The position numbers and the translations under genes are program-made. A stretch of 15,256 nucleotides of DNA from the NCBI GenBank assembly GCA_026770615.1, contig MU631423.1, positions 114,928-130,183 on the forward strand, written 5' to 3'. The stretch comes from Pavlovales sp. CCMP2436 (Eukaryota; Haptophyta; Pavlovophyceae; Pavlovales). A model generated the notes under the pieces. That model saw nothing but the letters and a program-made list of their open reading frames with translations. It was not told the DNA's origin and searched no databases. Positions 8,601 through 15,256 of the stretch are shown here, one piece after another (positions within the stretch are counted from its first letter, which is position 1; the number at the start of each line of letters is the position of its first letter).

Positions 8601-8660
8601 GGCTCATTGTGGTCCCGGTCTACCCCACCCCCTCAGGGGTCAGGGAGGTGGGCCTCGGGC

Positions 8661-9797
8661 TCAATAGGTTGGGGGGTGTTTTCGAGGCATTGTTCCTCCC
8701 TCCTGCGCTTTTGGCGCGCCTCTGCTGGCTGCTGGGGTGTGCGGGTCTTCTGTGGCCCTGCTTTTGGCCGCGTGGATGGGCGCAGAACACGGTGGTGTGG
8801 GGCTCTGACGGAGGTCGTTCCGGTATTGTCTGTGGGTGGCTGCGTCGTGCGAGTCCGCTTTCGTTCCGCTACCGATTGTTGTGTTTGGTCCAGCACCATA
8901 GGTGGTGTGTATGTTTGCTTGGCTTCCAGTGGGCGTTTGGCTGAGCGCATATGCGCGGGTGAGACGCTGGCATGTGCACGTCTGCTGTGGTGTGTGCGGC
9001 CGCAGCTCGTGGCGTCGGTAGAGCGGTTGGGTTTGGCCTCTGTGGGGTGGCCGTCTTTCGCCTAGGCCTGCGGGTGGCTGGGGTCTGTCCCTGTGGTATG
9101 GCGACCTTGGTTCTGCTCCGTGTGCGTTTGCGTGGTGGGCTTGTAGTGGTATCGTGTAGCGAGGCGGGCATAGTCGTTGTTGGTGGCTCTGGGGTCTGTG
9201 CCTGCTCCCACTTAGTAGATGGTGCGGCGGTCTGGCAGGCTTCCACTGGTCGTTTGAATGAGTGCAGTGCGTGAGTGGTGTGGCCACATTCGGTGCACTG
9301 TGGGCAGTCTTTGCTTGTGGCACTGGGATGATGGCTGGTGTTGGCATTTGTGGTGTGGCCAGCTCAGGTGTGGCGGTGGAGTGTCTATGAAGCGAGGCCG
9401 GCGCAGCCTGACTCTGCGTATGTTTGCGTGGCAATCCTAGCGTGATCGCGTGAGGCATGGCTGGGGGTTCGACCCGTATGGCCTGGATGGGGACTGTGGG
9501 TATCGGGTCGTGTGGTTTTGTACGCACGGGCGGCAGTTGTGTGGCACGTCGTTCTTGCAGCTGTGGGTTGGTCTGCGTGGGTGTGATTGTCAGTGGTTGG
9601 TTCGTGCTTTTCTTGGCTGCACTCTCGGCTGCCTGGGCGGCCCACATGGCTATCTTGAACTTATGCGCGTCATGTACGGATATTTTATCTTGAGTTGCCG
9701 CTGCAGATGTCTCAATCGCGGTTTTGCGTAGCGTGCGCATCTCGAGGCTATATATAGTGTAGAAGTATGAGGTGTAGTTTACCCGGTTTGGGGGCAT
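8661..9797 (-). CDS. Hypothetical A/C-rich ORF, candidate second ORF of a retroelement
   Basis: An ATG at 9797 opens 378 codons, overlapping the end of the upstream ORF by 50 bases in a different frame. The first ~70 residues (EMRTLRKTAIETSAAATQ..., DAHKFKIAMWAAQAAESAAK) look like ordinary helical protein. The rest is very rich in Pro, Thr, His, Arg and Gln, as expected both for a Gag-like tail and for any reading of an A/C-rich strand, where stops are rare. A zinc-knuckle-like motif lies in another frame at 9256-9297, so the true frame of the 3' half may have been lost by indels. No protease, reverse transcriptase or integrase motif is seen. Function unknown. Confidence 0.35.
   Translation of the reverse strand: MPPNRVNYTSYFYTIYSLEMRTLRKTAIETSAAATQDKISVHDAHKFKIAMWAAQAAESAAKKSTNQPLTITPTQTNPQLQERRATQLPPVRTKPHDPIPTVPIQAIRVEPPAMPHAITLGLPRKHTQSQAAPASLHRHSTATPELATPQMPTPAIIPVPQAKTAHSAPNVATPLTHCTHSNDQWKPARPPHHLLSGSRHRPQSHQQRLCPPRYTIPLQAHHANAHGAEPRSPYHRDRPQPPAGLGERRPPHRGQTQPLYRRHELRPHTPQQTCTCQRLTRAYALSQTPTGSQANIHTTYGAGPNTTIGSGTKADSHDAATHRQYRNDLRQSPTPPCSAPIHAAKSRATEDPHTPAASRGAPKAQEGGTMPRKHPPTY
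9256..9297 (-). other. Degenerate Gag-type zinc knuckle (CX2CX4HX4F)
   Basis: In the frame used by the 9748-11175 ORF the minus strand reads CTECGHTTHALHSF, preceded by CPQ. This matches the retroviral-type knuckle CX2CX4HX4C, including Gly after the second Cys, except that the last Cys is Phe (TTC, one base from TGC). The surrounding segment (about 9330-8869) is basic and Pro-rich. Confidence 0.45.
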
Positions 9798-11175
9798 CGC
9801 CCGCGCTGTCTTTTTTGAGTGCGTCCTTGATGCTCATCGCGATCTGTCCTGAGTAGTAGTCTGGTCTTGCAATCATACGCATAGCCAGCATATTAGATGT
9901 TGGGTGTCCAAGGCGCAGTGCCAGCTTGACGCAGAGTGCGCTGTGGAGGTTATCCTGTTGTCGCCAAGCACTCATGTTACAGGTGGTGTTTGGTGTCTGA
10001 TAGGCCAGGTGCCTTGCATAGGGGGCCGGTGAGGGCCATCGTTTCCCGTCGATGGTTATCACAGTTGTGGCCATCCTTGGGTACTCTTCTGCCCACTCGG
10101 TGTTGTGGCGATGCGAGCCGAGATTCAAGGTTACCATGCGTTTGGTGTACTTTTCAGGGGGTCTTTTTCCACAGCCACGTGTGAGGCGCAGCGATGCAGT
10201 GCTCTCTTCTTGCCATATGGCTTCCACGTTGTCCATCCGGCCTATACCCGGGGCGTATTTAGCGGTGCCTCTCTGCTCCAGGCGGTTTCTCGTGACCCTG
10301 TCTATTACTGCATATCGTGCAGATCGTTTGTCTGATGTGATGAGAGCGCCCGTTGCTGGGTCTGCGATAGCCCAGCTATGGGCTGTGAGCGTGTTTGGTG
10401 TGAGCATCACTGTGACGGGTTCTCTCCGGACTGCTATTGCCTTCGATCCCCAGTCGCTCCGTGCGTTCTGTACGACTTTGATGACAACCGCCGGCTGCCA
10501 GTGGGGGGGCCATTCGGTCTGTCCTCTTAAAGCTGGGTGGGGTATGAAGAGAAGTGTAACTTTCTTGAGCCATGGTGAGTGCGGGCAGGATTAACCTCAG
10601 GATATTGCTGCGTTGCTTGTCCTTGAGGGGCAGAAACACACTGTTTGGTATTCTTCTGTGAATAGGGCTTTTGCTATCACTCCCGTCACTAATGCTGGGA
10701 TATCCGCAGCCGCTGGTTGGGAGGTTTGGAGTTGGATGAGTGTGTCCCGTACGTTGGCGCCTCCAGTTCGCAGTATATCTTCTTCTGCTTCGCTTAATAT
10801 TCCCAATTGTCCGTCCGTGTCTCCGGTAGTGGGGGAAGTGCCGCTGGTGCGTGGCTGTACTAGCCTGAGTGTGCTTCCTGCGCTCCTTGTCACAAGGGCA
10901 GCTACTGATTGCATCGATTTGCCGCCTGGGGCTGGCCGTAGGAGGGTGAGGGCAATTTCGCCCATAGGTGCCGCTTGCAGGTCTGCGTAGTTTTCAAAGA
11001 AGTCCCACTTCGGCTCTCCCGCAGGTGCCTCGGCGAGGCCTCTGGCCGCCCCTCTTGCCGTGGGCATGGTGCGTGCCTTGGCTTGGGCTGAGGCCCCATT
11101 TTGGACTATGCTCAGCGCGTGTGCTGCTAGAGCATGGGTTGCCGATTCCGCCGGGGAGTTCAGTAGGTGCAGCAT
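9748..11175 (-). CDS. Hypothetical A/C-rich ORF with a possible 78-base intron, candidate Gag-like protein
   Basis: An ATG at 11175, preceded by an in-frame TAA, opens 476 codons with only two stops, at 10597-10599 and 10591-10593. The stops lie inside a stretch that begins GTGTGT and ends CTCAAG. Removing these 78 bases keeps the frame and gives EEYQT followed by KVTLLFIPHPALRG, about 449 residues in all. The protein has a folded appearance, with mixed hydrophobic and charged segments such as EPKWDFFENYADLQ, ADIPALVTGVIAKAL, VVIKVVQNARSDWG and RMVTLNLGSHRHNTEWAEEY. I recognise no domain. Its A/C-rich strand, overlap with a Pro-rich downstream ORF and the nearby zinc-knuckle remnant suggest a retroelement structural protein. 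If the intron is not real, it is a pseudogene. Confidence 0.45.
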
Positions 11176-11222
11176 GGTAGTATTAATAATTTATTCCGCC
11201 CGCGTCTCTCAACGCCGTCGGT

Positions 11223-11495
11223 TCATAATGACGTCACTCTCGCGAGTGAATCCGCCGTGCCAGCAGGTACCTTCAGCGCAAGCTGGAGGCCCACCACTGA
11301 CAAAAAAAAATCCTTTACCTTCTCGCCTGCGTTCTGCGCGCGCGGGTCGACCAGCCATAGGCCGCCGCGTTCAGGAGGGCCGCACAGGCGCTCTCTTGCT
11401 ATGTGGGTCCCCAGTGTGCAGCGGAGGCGCGTCGCCTCCACTATAGCTGTGAGCATCGCTTTTAGGAACACTTCGGAGAGGTCCGATGGCCTCAT
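11223..11495 (-). CDS. Small hypothetical ORF upstream of the Gag-like ORF
   Basis: ATG at 11495, 90 codons, same strand as the Gag-like ORF and ending 48 bases before its ATG. It starts MRPSDLSEVFLKAMLTAI and contains GLWLVDPRAQNAGEKVKDFF, a plausible folded sequence with alternating helices. No family is recognised. It could be an exon or a displaced piece of the same element. Confidence 0.3.
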   Translation of the reverse strand: MRPSDLSEVFLKAMLTAIVEATRLRCTLGTHIARERLCGPPERGGLWLVDPRAQNAGEKVKDFFLSVVGLQLALKVPAGTADSLARVTSL

Positions 11496-11563
11496 GGAAT
11501 ATATCAGTGTGCCTCTTCAGCCAGCCCTAGTATGCGGCCGCCGATTGGAGCCGGGTCGGAAGG

Positions 11564-11884
11564 TCATTTCGTAAAAAATCCTGCCCGGCGTGCCAGATGA
11601 CCCTTCAACGATGTGCCAGGTAATTGTCTAAAAGCATCGGCGCGGAATCCTGATCCGAATGCGATGGTGACCGTGTTTGGACTACTCCCTAGGCTCGGAG
11701 CCCTGGGTTTGAGCTGGCAAGCCGTGGCACTCTCTCTCTTCGCCCGCCCTCCTGACCGTTCCCGTGCGACGAGCCGGGTTGCGTGTCCAGAGGCATTCAG
11801 CCCGGCACCCTCGCGACGCACACACGCACGCACAGCAACCCCAAGAAGTACAAGCTCACGCACTAGGGCGCCCTGTTGCACCAA
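11564..11884 (-). other. Open frame without ATG, coding-like C-terminal half
   Basis: This 106-codon minus-strand frame lacks an ATG. Its last ~50 codons (SSPNTVTIAFGSGFRADAF, then LKGHLARRAGFF) look protein-like, but the evidence is composition only. It may be the left-over start of the retroelement-like segment. Confidence 0.2.
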
Positions 11885-12159
11885 TATTCATTGATGGTGG
11901 CAGCGCTGGCTGGGCTGTCTGACTGTGAGTGTCGAAGCTATTTTGGGTGTGTTTTCGCCGTCGAGAATAAAAAAGACTATTTTCTGATCTTAACTAATCT
12001 TACTCGCACTTAACTATTTATAATGATTTATATTGATCCTTCTAACCCTCTTATCAGAGGCTAAAAGCTGTTTAGCTGCTTATTTTTAAACAATCAACTA
12101 GACTTGACTATTGGTGTTTGAGCGCTCAGCACTGGTGATTCACCGCTGGGCCTGCTTTA
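11885..12159. other. AT-rich spacer, no gene seen
   Basis: Mostly AT-rich unstructured sequence with short partial palindromes (AGCTGTTTAGCTGC near 12067). No ORF with recognisable features. It leads into the left inverted repeat at 12160. Confidence 0.5.
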
Positions 12160-12499
12160 GCTGGGCTGCGCCCGTGAGTAGAGATCTGATTCGATTGATC
12201 AGAAGATAGTAAGCGACCACGAGAAATGTGCCATTTTCGTTATTGCTGCACAGGAGGCTGAGGCTATATCCGGCAGCCCCCCGTACACAGGCAACTAAGG
12301 TGACGCTCGCCCGAGCGGACGGACGCGAGTGGACGGCCTGCTGGCGAAGTTGCGCACGTCGACGCAGGAGTCAGCGCTCGCCCAGTCGACCACTCAATCA
12401 ACGGCGAAGCGTCTTCAATCAACTGCTCTGTTGAGTTGAGGCGGACGGCGTCTGCCCAGCCTCGTCGGAAGGCTGGGAGAGTCGGTGGTTGCGCCAACC

Positions 12500-13609
12500 A
12501 TGGGGCGGGAGGGATGCGAGACGGAGGATGCCCTGCTGGACCCCGACCTGCTCCTCGCCATCACCCTCTCCAAGTCGCTGATGGGCGCAAGCGAGCCGCG
12601 CGGCGCAGTCGCACCCGGCGGACGTCTCGGCCCGACGGTACCAGCCGAGCCCAACAAGCCCCCGCAGCCCCTGCAGCCGAGGCCCGCGCCGACCGCCGCG
12701 CCCGCCGCGCCGAGCACGGCCGAGGCCCGCGCACTCGAGGACACTGCCCTCGTGCTAGTACGCAGCTCGCGCGGCAGCCTGCGTCGGATTGTGATCGGCG
12801 CCGCGGGGGGAGGGGGGGGTTGTGTGTGTGTGGGTGTGTGTGTGTGGGGGGGGGGGGCAGTGGGGGGGGTTCTTATATCCTCCGTCGAATTGCGATCGGC
12901 GCCGCGACCCACTCGGTCCAAGCCTCGGCCTATGCACTCACCACTCCCACACGCCCGCGCGCCGCATCCGCCCCCCCCCCGCCCTCGCCGTGCGCAGTCG
13001 CTGGTCGACGAGGTGCGCACGCAGTTGCTGGCGCCGCCCTCTTCTGGGCGGCAGCGTCGGCTTGCCTCTCTGCTCCCCGTCTTTGCAAAACTGCTCGCAG
13101 TGCATGGCACTGGAGGACCTGGCACCGCGCTGGAGCACTTGGCGGCGCTTGGCTGCGCGTGCGCTGCTGAGCTGAGCGCAGCTGGCGGCGGCGGCGTGGG
13201 CGCGCCTGGCAGCGGTGGGACGAACGCGCGCTCGGGAACAGCGAAGGTCGCAGCCTCCCCTGCCCGGGAGGGAGTCTGGGAGGGGAAAGTCCGGGAGGGA
13301 GTCCGGGAGAGGGGAGTCTGGGAGGGAGTCCGGGAGGGAGTCCGGGAGGGAGTCCGGGAGGGCACCGGCGCCGGACGCGAGTGCGCCTCGCCAGCGTCGA
13401 CTGCGGCTGGTGAGTTTTCGTGCTGTGGGTGCTTGTGTGCGTGTGTGCTGTGTGTCTTGTGTCTTGTGTGGGGGCTCTCTTTCTCTCTCCGGCCCACTGT
13501 CTGCTCATGCTGTCTGCTTACGCTGTCTGCTCCCCCCCCTCATAATAAGCGCAAGCCATACCACTGTACATGCCCGTACACCTTCGGGCTGCAAGTTGGG
13601 GGCCGTTAA
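12500..13609 (+). CDS. Hypothetical protein with ubiquitin-interacting-motif-like N-terminus; probable introns
   Basis: ATG at 12500 sits in GCCAACCATGGGG, a good initiation context. Residues about 9-28 (EDALLDPDLLLAITLSKSL) fit the UIM pattern: acidic lead, Leu, Ala, three residues, Ser. A Pro/Ala-rich linker follows. A probable intron 12758-12997 (CTA|GTACGC ... GTGCGCAG|TCG, 240 bases, phase 0) would remove the G/T-rich microsatellite and join ALVL to SLVDEVRTQLL. A helical segment follows (RLASLLPVFAKLLAVHG, ALEHLAALGCACAAEL), then the GREGV-type minisatellite. A strong donor CTG|GTGAGT at 13410 suggests a further intron with acceptor near 13549; the unspliced frame ends at 13609. The C-terminus is therefore uncertain. 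The gene lies wholly between inverted repeats and may be a captured gene fragment. UIM proteins bind ubiquitin; any role here is inference. Confidence 0.45.
   Translation: MGREGCETEDALLDPDLLLAITLSKSLMGASEPRGAVAPGGRLGPTVPAEPNKPPQPLQPRPAPTAAPAAPSTAEARALEDTALVLVRSSRGSLRRIVIGAAGGGGGCVCVGVCVWGGGAVGGVLISSVELRSAPRPTRSKPRPMHSPLPHARAPHPPPPRPRRAQSLVDEVRTQLLAPPSSGRQRRLASLLPVFAKLLAVHGTGGPGTALEHLAALGCACAAELSAAGGGGVGAPGSGGTNARSGTAKVAASPAREGVWEGKVREGVRERGVWEGVREGVREGVREGTGAGRECASPASTAAGEFSCCGCLCACVLCVLCLVWGLSFSLRPTVCSCCLLTLSAPPPHNKRKPYHCTCPYTFGLQVGGR
12782..12906. repeat. 24-bp direct repeats flanking a G/T-rich microsatellite
   Basis: CGTCGGATTGTGATCGGCGC followed by CGCG (12782-12805) recurs at 12883-12906 with 22 of 24 bases identical. 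Between them lie G-runs, TGTGTG repeats and a TCTTATATCC stretch. All of it falls inside the inferred first intron of the UIM-like gene. Confidence 0.8.
13265..13362 (+). repeat. 12-bp coding minisatellite (GGGAGGGAGTCC)
   Basis: About eight units of a 12-bp motif, GGGAGGGAGTCC with variants, encode REGV/WEGV tetrapeptide repeats in the UIM-like ORF. The last three units are identical, showing recent slippage. Confidence 0.85.
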
Positions 13610-13714
13610 AAGAACTAAAATATATATAGCAATCACGAAAATGGCATATTTTCGTGGTCGCTTACTATCTTCTGGTCATCGAACACGGATCCATACTCAC
13701 GGGCGCAACACAGC

Positions 13715-14281
13715 CGTGGTCTGGAACAGATATTGCGGACCGCAGGTAATAATGGCATAATTGTTATTAAACAAACCCGCTGTTTAAAAACAGCAGTTAC
13801 GTCCCGCTCTAGCTGTCCTCTCTGTCACTCGAGCACTTGCTGTAATGATATATGAATATTATTACTAGTATGAATATTAATACATACTAGTAATACCGCA
13901 TCTCAGTCTCTCTGCCCTTCAATCTCCTGCGTATTGGTGTATTCATCTTTTTATTATGTATATTATCAATATTAATAAATTGAGGCCGGCGGAGCAGAGG
14001 TAGTGTTTCTTTTATTATTCATATGAATACTAGTAATAAAATGAATATGAATAAAACTTCATGTTCTGATGACAAGGTAATTCATATGAATAACACTATT
14101 CATATGATGACAAGGTGACGGTTATTCTTTATAATATTGATAAATAATAATATTATTTATAAGACTATTCATAATGACAACAATAATGATGATGATGATG
14201 ATGATGACAAGGCGACTGCGGCGGTGGCGGCTCTCGAGGACAGCGTACCTAAATCCCCCCCCCACCCTCTCCCTCCCCCAG
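13715..14281. other. AT-rich repeat-dense spacer between the inverted-repeat element and the right-edge gene
   Basis: It contains a 36-bp palindrome (13860-13895), three ATTCATATGA palindromes (14017, 14080, 14098), three TGATGACAAGG words (14067, 14105, 14202) and a GAT microsatellite (about 14188-14208). The last 80 bases are GC-rich and exon-like. An open frame from 14137 reads through it but is mostly low-complexity. Confidence 0.55.
13860..13895. repeat. 36-bp AT-rich palindrome
   Basis: TATTACTAGTATG (13860-13872) is repeated as its exact reverse complement CATACTAGTAATA (13883-13895) around the AT centre AATATTAATA. It could extrude as a cruciform or be a MITE remnant; a related ATGAATACTAGTAATA lies near 14023. 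Confidence 0.85.
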
Positions 14282-14882
14282 GTGACTGCGGCGGCGGCGA
14301 GGATGCGGATTTCGACCCCGCGGGTGGAGATTGCTTCGACGACGGGGATGAAGAGGACGCACAGGTAAAAAAAGAGAGAAAAAAGGGGGATTTGAGATTT
14401 CTGTTATTTCCATTATCATCATCATTTATGATTAAGTATCACAAAAGGTACAAAAGCCCACACGCTCGGAGTCCGCCTCTGAATGTCTGCAACCCACTGT
14501 CTGCTGCCCCACCTTTCTTGAAGTAAGTCGTAGTAAGAAAAAAAAGGGATTTCTAGTCGGGACGTGCGCACACTGTGGGAAAGTGTGGGGAACATGCATT
14601 GCCTGCTTCTGGGCTATAGTCTGTCCTTCCAACTGTCTGAGGGACCTTCCCCCCTCCCTTCTCACACCCACCACAGCCACAGCCACAGCCACATATTGAC
14701 AACGACCACAGCCACGCTCATAATCCTTTACTCAAAACAAAAATAACAGCAACCAAGCAACCAAGCAATACGAACAACAACGAATAAGAACCAAGCAATA
14801 AAAACAACTATAACAATGATAACAAATAACAACAACTTTGAATAACAGGCAGACGACGAGTACCGCGACCTTCACGCCGCCA

Positions 14883-14913
<31 letters not shown>

Positions 14914-14939
14914 TGCCGCTGCCGCCGCCGCCGCTGCAG
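14282..14939 (+). CDS. Partial gene: acidic and poly-alanine exons (14282-14364, 14849-14939), continues past right edge
   Basis: The first exon follows a long pyrimidine tract ending CCCCCAG and ends ACAG|GTAAAA. It reads GDCGGGEDADFDPAGGDC, then FDDGDEEDAQ. The second exon follows AATAACAG and ends GCTGCAG|GTATGTG. It reads ADDEYRDLHAAI followed by 18 alanines. The two join in phase 0 (DAQ-ADDEYRD) across a 484-base AT-rich intron (14365-14848). The second exon ends in phase 1, so at least one more exon lies to the right. Exons to the left are uncertain: a GC-rich segment at 14209-14244 resembles the start of the 14282 exon. Strongly acidic, disordered sequence with an alanine tract is typical of nuclear regulators, but no domain is visible and no function is assigned. 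Confidence 0.45.
14365..14848 (+). other. AT-rich intron of the right-edge gene
   Basis: Donor ACAG|GTAAAA and acceptor AATAACAG|GCA. The interior contains (CCACAG)n repeats near 14673-14693 and AACCAAGCAA/AACAAC-type repeats at 14751-14836. No independent gene is seen. Confidence 0.55.
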
Positions 14940-14992
14940 GTATGTGACGCTCACCCCCTCCCCCCCCCCCCACCCCCCCCATGAGATTTATA

Positions 14993-15129
14993 TCTGCTGG
15001 AGCCAGGAGTCTGTCCTTGGTGAAAACCTCGCCGGCGAGATTTTTACCAATGCGAGAAGTACTGTGAACTGTTTTTAAACCAAATACGGCTTTTAATTTC
15101 GGTAGAAACCGAGACCTGGCTCCAGCAGT
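14993..15129. mobile_element. 137-bp MITE with TA flanks, inside an intron
   Basis: CTGCTGGAGCCAGG (14994-15007) recurs as its exact reverse complement at 15115-15128. TA lies one base outside each end (14991-14992 and 15130-15131), consistent with TA target duplication. An inner 34-bp near-palindrome (15017-15050, arms TTGGTGAAAACCTCGCC and GGCGAGATTTTTACCAA, 15 of 17 paired) makes it strongly self-folding. There is no coding capacity. It lies 53 bases after the donor site of the intron that begins at 14940. Confidence 0.75.
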
Positions 15130-15256
15130 TAGTACTTAGTACGAATAACACTGCTGCCGCAAGTATATAAAATAGTATTAAAAATAATACGGTTCTACTC
15201 TCTTGGAAACAACCTCCCCATTCCCAATGCATTGGACACGTGTGGTAACAGCCCCC

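Larger units (their letters stand above)
12160..13714. mobile_element. Candidate gene-carrying DNA transposon bounded by long inverted repeats
   Basis: The left arm 12160-12247 and the reverse complement of 13628-13714 align over their length. The inner 48 bases (12200-12247 against 13674-13628) differ at three positions, including one gap, and share CAGAAGATAGTAAGCGACCA. The outer parts share TGCGCCCGTGAGTA (12167-12180 and 13694-13707) and GCTG at the tips. The 1.4-kb interior holds a UIM-like gene and no transposase. No clear target duplication is visible, so the ends are approximate. It could be a Pack-type element, or two solo MITEs inserted in opposite orientation. Confidence 0.6.

Noticed and set aside
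8607..9274. Plus-strand ORFs of 100-152 codons opposite the Gag-like region
   Set aside because: Composition is Val/Trp/Cys/Gly-rich, as expected from antisense of an A/C-rich strand, and no motif is present.
9786..9792. CCCAAAC heptamer on the minus strand at the overlap of the two long ORFs, as a -1 frameshift site
   Set aside because: The heptamer is in the wrong register for -1 slippage, and the downstream frame would need +1.
12811..12870. G/T microsatellite as a functional regulatory or replication element
   Set aside because: Simple repeats of this type are common in introns, and nothing in the context supports a specific role.
12415..13497. 360-codon minus-strand ORF across the UIM-like gene
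   Set aside because: It is low-complexity (Ser/Arg/Pro/Thr and TH repeats) and arises from antisense of the minisatellite and GT tract.
12160..13714. A target-site duplication around the long inverted-repeat element
   Set aside because: The flanks CTTTA (left) and CGTGG (right) do not match; the ends may be mis-set or the duplication lost.

Overview
The window looks like nuclear DNA of a photosynthetic protist, most likely a haptophyte or a similar GC-rich marine alga. The evidence is GC-rich coding exons with short GT-AG introns, a eukaryote-type NRT2/NNP nitrate transporter, an ARM-repeat/BTB protein and a cPLA2/patatin-like hydrolase, separated by AT-rich spacers full of small inverted-repeat elements. 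There are no operons, Shine-Dalgarno sites, tRNA or rRNA genes. The taxon is an inference; no marker gene is present.

Layout, left to right. (1) 1-1231 (+): the end of an OTU-type cysteine protease reading frame, open to the left edge. It is broken by a ~90 bp repeat (called R here) flanked by a 7-bp direct repeat, and by one in-frame stop. (2) 1232-1538: promoter/leader of the next gene, with a small hairpin and a 46/48-bp tandem duplication. (3) 1539-3613 (+): two-exon phospholipase A2/patatin-like gene. (4) 3614-3905: short convergent spacer. (5) 3906-5388 (-): ARM-repeat plus BTB gene whose 5' end runs into a second copy of R and carries a one-base register break. (6) 5389-6367: AT-rich spacer with R copies 2 and 3 and a 165-bp MITE with TA flanks. 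(7) 6368-8015 (-): two-exon nitrate transporter with a TATA box upstream. (8) 8016-8632: spacer ending in a 17-bp-stem hairpin. (9) 8633-11884 (-): an A/C-rich coding-like strand with two overlapping long ORFs, a degenerate Gag-type zinc knuckle and smaller upstream ORFs, probably the structural-protein part of a retroelement; no reverse transcriptase is visible. (10) 12160-13714: a pair of long inverted repeats enclosing a gene with a ubiquitin-interacting-motif-like segment, a candidate Pack-type (gene-carrying) element. (11) 13715-14281: AT-rich palindromic repeats. (12) 14282-right edge (+): two exons of a truncated acidic/poly-alanine gene, with another TA-flanked MITE in its last visible intron.

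The three recognisable host genes (lipid hydrolase, ARM-BTB, nitrate transporter) have no obvious shared pathway. What unifies the window is mobile-element activity: three R copies, two mariner-like MITEs, one long inverted-repeat element with cargo, and two A/C-rich retroelement-like segments on opposite strands (OTU and Gag-like) that may come from the same kind of element.
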